Shown piece after piece: positions 19,900 through 32,319 of a DNA stretch of 64,000 nucleotides; positions within the stretch are counted from its first letter, which is position 1, and the number at the start of each line of letters is the position of its first letter. Source of the DNA: Saposhnikovia divaricata (taxonomy: Eukaryota; Streptophyta; Magnoliopsida; Apiales; Apiaceae); contig CM071597.1 of the NCBI GenBank assembly GCA_036435485.1, positions 169,056,147-169,120,146 of the forward strand, read 5' to 3'. A program made the translations under genes and the position numbers. Under the pieces are notes generated by a model, which had not been told where the DNA came from, did no database searches, and was given only the letters and a program-made list of their open reading frames with translations.

Positions 19900-22450
19900 C
19901 AAAACTAAAATAAAAGGACAAAATCAAAGCCCTATCATACTAGAACATGTCCATTGAACTGTTGCTCCCTCTACTTGAATTGTTGATAGTCACAAACTAA
20001 TCTGGGCAATAAACAAATGAAGGTTCAACACTTAAAAGAGGTTAAAATAGGCGAATTTACTAGCATCCCCTTGAGGCAGAGCATTGTTTTCACCGAAGGA
20101 ATCCACAAGCACACCCATTGAGTGTTTGGTACAATTCTCTCCAACCGACACATCATCTTGCACAACATGAATATTTGACTGCTCTATTCTCCATCGAAAA
20201 ACTCTTGTAAGTCAGACATGGATTGTTCTACAGTTACGGGTTTAATTGATTCGGATGCTTTAAGCACTCGAAGTATCAGTGTTGGCATTCTTATGTGTTT
20301 GCAAATGGAAAAGCAAGCTGATTATTACATATAATATTAATAGAAAAATAATATTACTCACCAGTAAAATCATCACCGGGTTTTCTATAATCACTAGACG
20401 TATTAGAGTATGAAAAGCCAAGAACTCTGGAGATTCCAGGAATAAAATGTTGGGTCACTTAGTAGTTGTTCTCCAGACATGGCAGACTAACAATTCACAT
20501 CAGACCAAGCTAGAGACTAACGTAACGTTGCAAGGTATAATTGAATATTTATGATGACAAAATATGGAAAAGAACCAATTCAAAGTATAATCCCACCACC
20601 CCTTGCAATTATTTACTACTTGAAATATTCCAACAACAGAATAATTTGTGCAAGTATAACATGCTGGAATATCTGAGTTCGTGTTATTAGAGTCTAGCAA
20701 AGTAATTAAACCCAAACAGGAAAACTGAGGCAAGGTTGTAATTATCTCAGAATTGTAGAATCTAAGTTCCCTCCTATAATTGAGGGCTCCATCTAACATT
20801 TTAATAGGGTTAGCAGGATTCATGAAATCCACAGCTGGGCCGTCGGTTGAACAGATCAAAAATCCAATTATGCCACTACACAGCTATTAATAATTCATAA
20901 TTAATATAAAAAAACCATGAAGCAATAGATATTTTGATTTGTATTAAATGATAAACATACAGATACTGCTAATTAATAAAGTAAGAAATCATCAATAGAG
21001 TTCACTAGTACATGTGAAAAAGAAAAGCTACCATAACAAGGAATGTAAATCAGTTTCTGTTTACCTGGGATATGTTGGAACACTAGTCCATGCATAATGC
21101 ACCAAACATATCATCTATAAGATGTGTATGTAACCACATACTTTCTGCCATACTACAAAAAAACACATCCAAGTCTTAGTGCTTTTGCCGCAGACTCAAA
21201 AAAAGGCTGTTCCACAAGTTCTTGAGCTGGACCTAATTAAGAAGGAAAAAAACAAAAGGATTCCGATCTAGTGATGGATTTCAAATTTTAAGAAAGGTAA
21301 CACATTTTCTGCAGGTGGAATCACAATAAACGTCCCTCTCTCACATACACGCACATATTGTATGTATCCCTTTATCTAATAGATTATGAAATACTAAAGA
21401 CATCCTGGCTTTCATATGGATTATAAAATTAGGATTAAACTTAATGCCATCTACCAACAAGTAAAGAGTGGCTAAAATTACAGAGACTGCCACAATTTAA
21501 AAGCAAACTTCAATGCTGATAAACAATTATATTTTTGTGCAGCATAAGTAGTCTCCCGCACACACATGAATGGTATGCATACAACAGAACACAAAATCTA
21601 ACTCAACTCTGCTGTGCTACAAATACCAATTTTCGAGGATTCTCTATATTTAGTTGTAAAAAGGCTAACAACATGGTAAATAACAAGCAGGACTAAAAGA
21701 TATCAATCCAATAGTGTTACAAAAAACTTATCCTAGCCGTGAAGTCCATACACACGGACTTACCAGTGTATCCAAGTTAAGAAAACAAGGATTTGTAGCA
21801 ACTGAGCCACCGCAAATTTTAGTGCCTTGAATCCCGAGTCGACTCACTGAGTCACATCGAATCTCCACCGAGTTGAGCTTCGAGAATCACCATTTCTTGA
21901 GCTTAAACATCTGTACTCCATGGAATGGCCAAGATTCGTCGAGAGTGACCATCGGAGAGCTTGAATCACCCTCAATGTAATAAATAACATCAAGTATGGC
22001 TTCGAATAGAAGAACAAAACGAGAGAGATTCGTTTTTATCATTAGGACATTGTAGAGATAACTAAAGTGTATCGAATTTCAGCAAAAATTGATGAAACCA
22101 AGTGAGGACGATTTTAGGGTTTGTGAGTTCTGGGCTTTTTGAACTAAGATTGATGATTTTTTTATATCAAATTGAAGAGAATAATGACAGGAACACGAAT
22201 CCAGGCTTGAATTTTATGTCAAATTGCAGGTTTATCCAGAATTTGAGATTAAAGAACTAGGGTTTGACTTGGGTCACTTAATCGAACACTCTAGCAAATT
22301 TAACATAATATTTAGGATTTTTGAGAATCAAATTTTAGGGATCTTGAAGAGCAGAAAGAGAGGAACAAGAATAAAAATCGAGTCAAATCGATTTAGGTTT
22401 GTATCTAACATTTTAATTTGTAAAAAGAGATAAGAGAGAGATGGTAAGAA
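19900..22450. other. Interior of CACTA element 4, no gene recognised
   Basis: AT-rich with a few intermediate open frames, such as 20500-20859 on the minus strand (119 codons) and 22224-22433 on the plus strand. None shows a motif I recognise. The stretch from about 21700 to 22120, read on the minus strand, resembles an untranslated leader plus a first exon of a host gene, but I cannot name it. Confidence 0.4.
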
Positions 22451-22799
22451 CGAGGGAGTGGGTGAGCGGCTGTTTAAAAATAAGGGGAAGTAAAAGGGCA
22501 AATGAAATGATGGGGAAGAGGGAAATGAAAATTTCCTAAGGGAGGGAAATGAATTATTGGTTGAGATGGAAATAAATTTTGGTTTGATTAATAATTTAGG
22601 AGGAATAAAATTATTTAAAATATATTTAATATTATAAAAATTTAATTATTGTTAATTAGGTAAATTAAAAATTTTAATAAAAATTATTTTTAGGGTTCCT
22701 TGAAAGTCAAACCAAGTTTTGTTAATAATTAGTTATAAAAGTAAATAATTATTAAATTTTGAAATTTATATTATAAAATCATATAAGAAAAATTTGAAA

Positions 22800-24160
22800 A
22801 TTTCTAATTTTTTGTGCACATCACTAAAATCATCAAACCGTATGGATGTCAAAATATATTTAATATAATGATATTCACAAATTTTAAAAAAATAAAAAAT
22901 TAATTTGATTTGTAAAATTTAATATTTAATAAATGAAGAGGTCTTGCTAAACGATATCAGACAACGATTTTGGACAAATAAACCATTGTCTAATAAGAGA
23001 CAACGGTATTTTAACAAATACAGTTGTAATGTGAAGCTTCAGACAACGTCATGTACCGTTGTCTGACACTAGTCATGTTTTTTTTGAACATAAATATAAA
23101 TTAACATAACAAATTTGAAATTTTTTAATGATATATTCAGTCTCATTTCTCGACGATCCAAACGTATGGATGTCAAGATATATCTAATATATTGATATTT
23201 CCAAATTTTCAAAAAATAAAAAATTGATTTGGTTGGAGATCTTAGTAGATCACTAGTATATTGATTAGTACCGTAACTAGTGCTTTGTCACGGATTGTTG
23301 TTTCTATTTTTTTAAAAATATTTCTCGACAATCCAACCTTAAGGATGTCAAGATATATCTAATATAATGATATTCATAAATTTTCAAAAAATAAAAAATT
23401 AATATGGTTTGTAAATTTTAATATTTAATAAACGAAGTGGTCTTGCTAAACAAAATTTTTATTTCTCAAATACCGTTGTCTCGATTGATACCAGACAACA
23501 ATTTTGGATAAATAAACCGTTGTCTGATAACACGGTAGTTTAACAAATACAGTTGTAATGTGAAGCTTCAGACAATGTTATGTTATAAAAATATCGTTGT
23601 CAGACACTAGTCATGTTTTTTCTGAACATAAATATAAATTAACAAAACAAATTTGAATATTTTTAATGATATATTAAGTCACATTTCTCGACGATCCAAA
23701 CGTACGGATGTCAAGATATATCTAAAATATTGATATTCCCAAATTTTCAAAAAATAGAAAATTGATTTGGTTGGAAATCTTAGTAGATCACTAGTATATT
23801 GACTAGTACCCCGTAACTAGTGCTTTGTCACGGATTGTTGTTTCTATTTTTTTAAAAATATTTCTCGACAATCCAACCTTAAGGATGTCAAGATATATCT
23901 AATATAATTATATTCACAAATTTTCAAAAAATAAAAAATTAATGTGGTTTGTAAATTTTAATATTTAATAAACGAAGTGGTCTTGCTAAACAAAGTGGTT
24001 ATTTCTCAAATACCGTTGTCTTGATTGATACCAGACAACGATTTTGGACAAATAAACTGTTGTCAGATAAAAGACAACGGTATTTTAACAAATACAGTTG
24101 TAATGTGAAGCTTCAGACAACGATATGTTATAAAGATACCATTGTCTGACACTAGTCATT
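22800..24160. repeat. 540-bp tandem repeat containing the satellite-like module (inverted)
   Basis: The string GACACTAGTCAT recurs at 23065, 23603 and 24148, giving periods of 538 and 545 bp. Each unit contains two copies of a core which on the minus strand reads CTTGACATCC, then GGTTGGATTGTCGAGAAATA. The same core forms the tandem arrays at 34050-35995 and 58050-59880. Units also carry CAACGGT-type motifs (for example near 23050 and 23520). Confidence 0.85.
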
Positions 24161-24213
24161 TTTTTTTGAACATAAATATAAATTAACATAATAAACCGTT
24201 GTCTGATAACAAC

Positions 24214-24715
24214 TAATATTTTCTTAATCTAACGGCTAATATCTAATCTCATTTCAATCAAGGGCTCTTATTTCGTCACCTCAGCAATCCAGGTGAAAGA
24301 TTTTCCACCAATCACGTGCTGTCACATCAGACAACGGTTTATTTGTAAAACGCTTGTATAGATAAGTTTATGACCACAATTTAAATTTTAAAAAGCTTGT
24401 CTAAAACTGTTGAAGACAATGGTTTTATATACAAACCCGTTGTGTGAAAGTGTATATATATTTTCTTAATCTAACGGCTAATATCTAATTTCATTTCAAT
24501 CAAGGGCTCTTATTTCGCCACCTCAGCAATCCGGGTGAAAGATTTTCCACCAATCACGTGCTGTCACATGAGACAATGGTTTATTTATAAAATGCTTGTA
24601 TAAATAAGTTTATGACAACAGATTAAATTTTTAAATGCTTATCTGAAAGTGTTGAAGACAACGATTTAATGTACAAAACCATTGTGTGTTGCTAGCAATT
24701 CAGACAACAATATTC
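24214..24715. repeat. 252-bp direct repeat in the subterminal zone
   Basis: TTCTTAATCTAACGGCTAAT begins at 24221 and again at 24473. The two units run in parallel through TCAATCAAGGGCTCTTATTT and CCACCAATCACGTGCTGTCA. Confidence 0.9.
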
Positions 24716-25174
24716 ACAAACCATTATCTGATTACATTTTATGCAACGTCTAATCAAAACACTTGTCTGATTTTAACAACGTTTTTGGAAAGTATTGTTG
24801 AAAGCATTGTTTGAAGTTTCTTCACACAATGCTTTCAAAAAGCGTTATTAAAATCAGACAATAGTATTTAGTCACCGTTGTGTGACTACTTTTGAAGCAA
24901 TATCTGATAAAAACAGTTGTCTAAGTTTTACAACGCTTTTGAGGACCATTGTAAGACAAACTGTTAGACAACACTACTTTCAAAACCCGTTGTAAAACGG
25001 ATGTCTATTTTGATCTTCTAGACAACACTTTTTAAAACTGTCGTTAAGTTTATGATCAGACAATACACCGAAAAGCTTGAAAAAAAAACCGTTGTGCGAA
25101 AATTTCAGCCAACGCTTTTTCGTCGAAGTGTTGTCTGATGAGTGTCGTCTGATTCGAAAATTCTTGTTGTGCCT

Positions 25175-25927
25175 ACTGCAACATCATTTTTTCTTACAAC
25201 AACACTGGTTTATCTACACTTTTTTTTTTCGGCGACACCTTTTCAGCTTTATTGCAACATCTTGTTTATTGAAAACTTTTAAAATTTTTGTAATATCTTT
25301 TCACTTATTCCAACATTTTTTTTATTAAACACTTTTTCATATTTTAGAAACCAATCGTTTCAATTTATATATAACACATATATATTAGAAAAACACTTTT
25401 ATTTATCGGCAACATCTTAATTTTTGTTTCCAAAATCCATAATCATAAACCAGGGGACGATATACAATACGTATACAAAGTCATAATCACTCATTTTTAC
25501 AAGTAAGATATAGATATATACTAGTACATGATGCATATATGTTACATGCAATCTTCCTATTAAGCATTTGTACAAAGCCTACCATATGATCTGCAGCCCG
25601 ACAAGTTCTGACCAATACAAAGTAACAGTGCAAAAATCCAACAAATTTTAGTACCTACATTGAAATAACAGTTAAAATGTATAGAATTTGGATGTTGTAT
25701 TTACTCACATTCTTGTCATGCATTACATTTATCAAGTAGCTTGTAATTTAATGGAGATAATCACATAATCGGTAACTAATTGTTTCTGAAATATGCATAT
25801 ACATATATATCACTTGCATACCTCAGACAAAAAAAAATCTCAGTTCTGTTCTCTACGAATTTAAAATCTCCAAAATTTATGGTTTTCTTTATATGTCTTA
25901 GAATTTATATTGTATATGGAGACCGTA
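25175..25927. other. Interior of CACTA element 3, no gene recognised
   Basis: Resumes the subterminal TGTTGC / GCAACATC repeats of element 3 (25177-25440), then continues as AT-rich sequence up to the LINE target duplication. No exon was recognised. Confidence 0.6.
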
Positions 25928-26180
25928 ATGTTAAGTCTAAAAAATTAAGGAAAGGAAAAATGCTCTGTCCTCTCTCTAAAAAACTCAACCAGCCTAAGCA
26001 CCTTTTTCACCTTTTTTCTTCTTTACCCACCGGAAACCACCTTACACACCTACATTGACCGCCCTTTTCATCATAAATCTCTCTTTCTCTTGCTATCCTT
26101 TCTATATATTCTTATTCCTCTCAATTTCTCTTTTCAGATCTTGCCGCTTTAAGCCCTGATCTGTGTATCTATACTTTCCG

Positions 26181-27834
26181 ATGGGTTCTTTGGATTCGAA
26201 AGAATTTTCTGCTCTTATAGGGCACAACTATGCTCTTCCCACTCACTTTCTTCAACATCAGCTACATTTTGATATTGAATCTTTGAATACGACAAAAGTT
26301 ATGGGTGAGCCATTACCTCTTGCAGCTTAGGCACGTATGAGGGAACAAATGAACTTAATCTTAAATGAAGGATCTGTTCAACATGCTACTGGACCAGAAG
26401 TTGAAAACTCTAGTCGTGGTTCACAAAACTCTTCACCTGAGGTAAACTCTCAAAACCAAATCAATAATAAAGTTCAAGTGAAGAATGTTCTTACTACTAC
26501 GAACCTCGAAGAAGGCGCGACCAAAACGCAAGAAGCTCAACAAACAAAAATAGTTACTTGGAGCAACATTGTAGCGAAAAATGTTGTTAATAGTGAACCG
26601 ACTGCTGGAGAAGCTACCATTAGCTACAACGAGGACGGTACAGCTACGGTTCGATTTTCAGATGAATTCTTTGATAAAGCTCAAAAACAATGGGAAACAA
26701 GCATAATTGGGTATTTTATTGGTGGTTCGTTCGCCTTCAAGTATATTCGTGAACAAGCACAGAGATTCTGGAAAAACAGGGGTTTAACAGGTGTTTATTA
26801 TAACACCAAGGGCTATTATACATTTAGATTTGGTACTCTAGAGGAAAAAAATAGAGCCTTGAGTTTGAACACTGTCCATATTGGAGGCAAAACAATGTTT
26901 CTTAAACCATGGATTGAAGGAAATAAATTTAAACATAATATCATTGAAAAGGTACCGTATTGGATTCGCCTTGTTGATGTCCCAGATATCTTTTGGTGTA
27001 AGGATGGTTTAAACTCAATCGCTAGAATGGTTGGCAAGCCCTTGAAATTTGATGCTATTATAGCTAAATTTGAGCCTTTGAAATACGCAGGTGTCCAAGT
27101 TGAGCTAGCCTACTCCGTTCCGAGACCGGATTATGTCCGAGTACCTCTACCTAACACAAATGATGAAGTAAAGATAGAAATCCAGTATGGTGAACTACCC
27201 TATTCTTGCAGTCTCTGTAATGCCTTTGGACATTCCCTTTCTCGGTGCATCAATAACCCGGAAAGAATGGTGAAAAAACCGCGACCCACACACCGTAATC
27301 AAACCACAACACAAGGGACAGAAACACCTACAACTGAAACAGTTGGACTTGAAAATTCTTTGGTCCCTTACACCATCGAAAATGGAAACAGGACAGCTTC
27401 GAATTGAAAATGTTGAAGATTCAGGGGAACTTGATGTACCAGAATTAGGGGAGTTTATCCGTCCACTTACCCTGGATAACTCTTTCTAAACTTTGACTGA
27501 TTATGATGACGGCATTGAGCTAGTTAATGCCATCGAGGAAGCTAATGTGGAACCTATCTCAATTAAAAAGAAATGGAACAAAACTTCCAAGCATGCTGGT
27601 TTTGTTATTGATTTGGGGACCATTGAACAGCAAAATGCTTTAGCTTCAACATCCACTACTCTAAACAAAGAGGGGTTTTCACCTAACAAGGAATCTACCA
27701 GGATGGGAAATCATTTAACGAGGCTTTCCAGCTTGAAAAATAATATTGCAAACGCTGATAGGTTTGTACCAGTTATCACTAAGAGAAGCCTTCGAGTGGC
27801 AGGTAAGCCTGTCAATTATCCTAAACATCAATGA
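26181..27834 (+). pseudogene. LINE-B ORF1, DUF4283/zinc-knuckle protein, broken
   Basis: Starts at the ATG at 26181 (MGSLDSKEFSALIGHNYALP), which parallels the start of LINE-A ORF1. A TAG at 26328-26330 interrupts it. The frame then runs 26337-27407 with FIGGSFAFKY, KGYYTFRF, WIRLVDVPDIFW and the CCHC knuckle CSLCNAFGHSLSRC. A frameshift follows, and the last part is read at 27493-27834. The final stop overlaps the ORF2 start (ATGA at 27831-27834). Confidence 0.88.
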
Positions 27835-30800
27835 ATTTTGCCTCTTGGAATGTTCGAGGCTTGAATAAAAGCACTCATCAAGAGAAGCTCCTGCATTTTA
27901 TTTCTAGCAACCACATTTCGTTTATGTCTTGTATCGAAACTAAAGTTAAAGACCATAATGCTCGCTCTGTTGCTTCAAAAATTAATAGAGACTGGTCTTG
28001 GCTTTATAACTGTGAGCATCACTCCAACGGTCGTTTATGGGTGGGTTGGAACTCGTCAGTTTGGTCGGTTAACTGCTTATCCAAGTCTGATCAGCAGATC
28101 ACTTGCAAAGTCTGTTTTTTAGAGAAATAGTTAAAATTTTATGTCACCTTTGTGTACGCTTTAAACACTCCACTTGAAAGGCTTGCTCTTTGGTCTGATT
28201 TAAATAATCAGAGTTTGACAATTGTTCTCCCGTGGTGTGTTATGGGAGATTTCAACTCTATTCTCCAAATTAATGAGGTCTCTGGGGGTCATGAACATTG
28301 GATGCCTGATATGCAGGCTTTTAGGTCTTGTGTTAACGATGCTTCTCTTGGCGATATCAGAACTCATGGTGATTTCTTTACCTGGACTAATAAAAGGAAA
28401 CATCCAGATTGTTTGATTTTGAAACATTTGGATCGCATGCTTGCAAACGCTGCTTGGTTTTCTGATTTTTCGGAAGGCCAGGTCCTTGTTAAAGAACGTG
28501 GATTGATGGATCACAACCCTCTCTTCTTTGTCAATCCTTTAAACCAGAACCAGAATCTGAAAGCTTTTCAATTTTTTAATTTTATGACAGATTTTCCTGG
28601 TTTCCTTGATGTGATCCAAAGGGCCTGGTCTGAACCTTTTAATGGTGATCCAATGACTATTTTCTGCAAGAAAATGAAAAATGTGAAGAAAGATTTGGTG
28701 GACCTTAACAAAATTCATGGTAATGTTCACTCAAATATTTCGATAGCTCACGAATCTCTTCACACTTTACAGGTGCAACTCAGTATTGTTAGTATCTCTT
28801 TGTTAAAAGATGAAGAAGTAGCTCTAAAACATCTTGAAAATTGCATTCTTGAAGAAGAGGCTATGTTGTTACAAAAATCTAGAGTGAAATGGCTTTCTCA
28901 GGGTGATGGAAACACTCGATTCTTCTTCAACTAAATCAGATCGAATTGGAACCGTAATAAAATTTTGGCTTTATCTAATGACGCAGGTGAGCTTTATTTT
29001 GGTCTTGATCAGGTTTCCAAGATCGCTGTTGATTATTTCAGGGACACCCTTGGAACTCCAGTCTTGCACCAGTTGCAACAAGTTACCACAAGATTCAATG
29101 AGCCTCTATTAGCTCCTAATGCACAATTTTTCTTAGGTCATATGGCTGATATTAATTGCTGCACTGTTAACGACATTCACTGTGCTACTCTTTTAGCTAA
29201 CATTTCAGATGACTTAATTTTCAAACTCTTAAGTCTTTGAAATGCAATAAAGCCCCAGGGCCGGATGGCTTCATTCTCGAGTTCTTCTTAGCTACGTGGG
29301 ACATTGTGGGTACAACCTTTTGTGCAGCTATAAAGCACTTCTTTGCTTCATGTGATATGAACCGTGCTATTAATTCCACGTCCATTGCTCTTATTCCAAA
29401 AGTGGATACCCCTACCCATATTAAGGATTTTCGCCCAATTTCCTTATGCACCATTGCATACAAATGCATATCAAAGATCCTTGCGAACAGGCTGAAGATA
29501 GTGCTTCCTACTATGATCAATCCAGCACAATCTGCGTTTGTTAAAGGCTGAAATATTTCTGACAATATTCTTATTGCTCAGGAGCTTTTTCGGGGTTATA
29601 CTAGAGAAACGGGAAAGGCAAAATGTGCTATAAAAATTTATTACACAAAGCTTTCGACTCGCTTGGCTGGAATTTTCTGATGGCTGCTTTACATAAACTG
29701 GGGTTTCATCTTAGATTCATCGAGTGGATTTTTACTTGTATCTTTACTCCTTGGTACTCTGTGAAAATCAATGGGTCTTTGCAAGGTCACTTCAGAGGTG
29801 CGAAAGGTGTTCGCTAGGGTTGTCCAATGTCTCCTTATTTGTTCACTATTGCTATGAATATATTCTCTTGTATTCTTGACGCAAAGCCCCCTAGTTACAA
29901 GCATCATTGGAAGTGTAAAGATATGGGGCTTAGCCATCTCTTCTTTGCTGACGATGTGTTACTTTTTTCGAATGGTGACCAAGCCTCTATCAACCATACT
30001 ATGGATTCTTTATCGAAATTCTCAACTTTGAGTGGTCTAAAGCCTAGTATGACTAAGAGCACGATGTTTCTTTGCAACTGCAATAATAATCTTATCTCTT
30101 GGTTTAATACTACTTTTGGCATTCCTCATGGCACTATTCCTGTCAAATTTCTAGGTGTGCCTCTCATATCTTCGCAGCTTAGCGTAAATGACTGCATGCC
30201 TTTGGTTGATAAGATTTCTGCCCGTATCATGGCCTGGACAAATTTATTTCTCTCTTTCGCTAGAAGAGCGCAACTCATAAGGTCTGTCATATTTTCTATG
30301 CAATCTTTTTGGACTAACCACTTCATGCTACCTGTGATAGTGCATAATACCTTGCAAAAATTGTTTACTCGATTCTTATGGAAAGGGAATACTCTCTCGA
30401 AAGGGGGGAATAAAGTTAGTTGGGTGACGTTATGCTTACCCAAAGAAGAAGGTGGTCTTGGTCTAAAAACATGAAGGAGTGGAATAAGGCTCAACTTTTA
30501 CTTCACCTATGCAAGATTATTAATAGGTCCAATTCCTTATGGCCGCGTTGGATCATCGCCACAGCCCTTAAGCATAATAAATTTTGGACTATAGAAATTC
30601 CTACCGATTGCTCTTGGATTTGAAGGCGAATCCTTCAGCTAAGACCTCTGGCACGCCAATATTTATCTTACAGGATTGGTAATGGCCAAAGAATTTCTCT
30701 TTGGTTTGACCACTGGTGGAATTCTCGGTGTCTTGCTGCCTATAAGAACGATTCTATCATCTCTCATGCTGCTTCCATGTACACCGCTATCGTTCACGAT

Positions 30801-31508
30801 CTTATTGCTACCGGTGTTTGGACTTTACCTCACCCAAATAGCAGGCTTCATCACATTAGTCCAGTTCTTGTGAGTTGGTTGGTTGATTTTACTAGCCCCT
30901 ATTTTGATCTAAGCAAACCTGATGTTATTATCTGGGATGGGCGACCTATTTCAAAGGTAAAAATCTGGCATATCTAGGACTCTACCAGACACAAAATGAC
31001 AACTGTTTCTTGGCATAAAGGCGTTTGGCATAGACTTGCTATACCTAGGTACGCTCATCACTTATGGCTGGTCTGTCATGGGAGAATTAACACTTTACAA
31101 CGCCTTGCTTCTTTTGGACTCGAGGTGATTGACTGTTGTTACTTGTGTGTTGGAGGGCATGAGTCCCTTGATCACCTATTACTGCATTGCACGTACATCA
31201 ATCAAGTCTTAGCTCAACTGGGGATTTTGCTTGGACAGCCTTATCAAGCATCCTCTTGGCTAGAGTTGCTGCATTCATGGCTTAATATTCAGGATCCTAT
31301 TCTTCGTCATTTGGCTTTGCTTACTCTTCAAGTCTCTGTTTATCATCTATGGAGGGAACGAAACTTTAGAGCTCACAACAAAGGCATTTTGTTCCCTGCA
31401 AAGCTGCTCACGGGGATCCTTATAGACATTAAAACCCGTTTATTCACTTCCTCATGGTTTCTCAAGAGAGCTTGCATCAATTCCTTCAGTAGTTGGCTGG
31501 TTATTTGA
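27831..31508 (+). pseudogene. LINE-B ORF2, endonuclease/reverse transcriptase, broken
   Basis: The order of domains is clear. Endonuclease: MNFASWNVRGLN, ETKV, WCVMGDFNSIL, DHNPL. Reverse transcriptase: KAPGPDGF, DFRPISLCTIAYKC and the catalytic FADDVLLFS near 29943-29970. C-terminal zinc-binding region: WHKGVWHRLAIPRYAHHLWL, then CYLCVGGHESLDHLLLHC. Stops occur at 28128, 28932 and 29549 (FVKG followed by TGA where LINE-A has CGT), with frameshifts near 29235, 29640 and 30470. It cannot encode an enzyme. Confidence 0.92.
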
Positions 31509-31660
31509 TGTTTTTTGGTATTTTGTCTTCTTTTTTTTTCTAGATTTATCTCCTTTAGCCACCTCTATGGTCTGTCATAGAGCATTGGTTAACCCCTTGT
31601 TTCCTTTGTTTCCTTAATATACACAGTTTAGCAAAAAAAAATGTTAAGTCTATAAAGTTA

Positions 31661-31984
31661 ACTAAATATTAATGAGCTAAAAGAGGTGAAAAATTATATA
31701 GGTATCACATATTTAGGCGCAAATAACTTGAGCAAATATGTGACTTTAACCCGACCCAAAACCATAATACTATATGTGATAATAGTTAGCTACAAGAATT
31801 TTCAGCAAAAAGAAGGAAAAGAAAAGACTGTTGACCAATTAATTAAATGGGAAAGGAATAGGAATAGAAAAACATGCACAACTGCACATTAAATGTGTAT
31901 ATAATAAACAATCTAGATTGTGGTTCTACATTATGCAATGAGCTAATCAACTTTTTTAGGGTATGTGTTTTGCACTTACTGCTG
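31661..31984. other. Interior of CACTA element 3, nothing recognised
   Basis: AT-rich sequence between the LINE target duplication and the kinase exons. No exon recognised. Confidence 0.5.
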
Positions 31985-31990
31985 TGGATA

Positions 31991-32316
31991 CATGAGATTT
32001 GTTCCCAGTAGGTGTAGGTCCTTCCGTGGAAAGCCCAAAGTCCGAAAGTTTAGGCTTGAACTTCGCGTCCAAGAGCACATTCGATGATTTAAAATCTCGA
32101 TATATTACCTTTCAAATATAGCAAAAGAGCATAGTTAAACAATCTGTAAGCTATGAGATTTGTTCCCAGTAGGTGTAGGTCCTTCCCTGGCAAGCCCAAA
32201 GTCCGAAAGTTTAGGCTTGAACTCCGCGTCGAAGAGCACATTCGATGATTTAAAATCTCGATATATTACCTTTCAAATATAGAAAAAGAACATAGTTAAA
32301 CAATCTGTAAGCTAGT
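31991..32316 (-). pseudogene. Captured receptor-like cytoplasmic kinase exon, tandemly duplicated
   Basis: On the minus strand each copy encodes the catalytic-loop-to-activation-segment stretch of a protein kinase of the PBS1/RLCK-VII type. The right copy (32154-32270) reads VIYRDFKSSNVLFDAEFKPK then LSDFGLAREGPTPTGNKSH. The left copy (31991-32108) reads VIYRDFKSSNVLLDAKFKPK then LSDFGLSTEGPTPTGNKSH. The YRD aspartate, the SN asparagine and the DFG are present in both. The unit of 161 bp includes flanking intron, so the duplication took place in DNA. The rest of the kinase is absent. Confidence 0.88.
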
Positions 32317-32319
32317 TAG

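Larger units (their letters stand above)
19069..25171. mobile_element. Non-autonomous CACTA element 4 (ACAACGGTTGTCTGA-type subterminal repeats)
   Basis: The left end is CACTACAAGAAAAAATCGAT. The right end, reverse complemented, is CACAACAAGAATTTTCGAAT. Target duplication CCT lies at 19066-19068 and 25172-25174. Long subterminal zones (19100-19760 and 22960-25160) are filled with GTTGTCTGA / CAACGGTT motifs. The middle (19900-22450) has no recognisable gene; the minus-strand open frame at 20500-20859 matches no family I know. A 540-bp tandem repeat (22950-24160) and a 252-bp one (about 24214-24715) lie on the right. It is inserted in the left part of CACTA element 3. Confidence 0.94.
25948..31640 (+). 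mobile_element. Decayed full-length LINE retrotransposon (LINE-B)
   Basis: Flanked by an imperfect 20-bp target duplication: ATGTTAAGTCTAAAAAATTA at 25928-25947 and ATGTTAAGTCTATAAAGTTA at 31641-31660, two mismatches. The 3' end is an A-run at 31633-31640. It has a pyrimidine-rich leader, ORF1 and ORF2 in the same arrangement as LINE-A, but with stops and frameshifts throughout. It is inserted in CACTA element 3. The two target-duplication mismatches and the many lesions mark it as old. Confidence 0.95.

Noticed and set aside
20500..20859. 119-codon minus-strand frame in CACTA element 4
   Set aside because: Cysteine and aromatic rich without a recognisable motif and in a non-autonomous element; kept only as unassigned interior.
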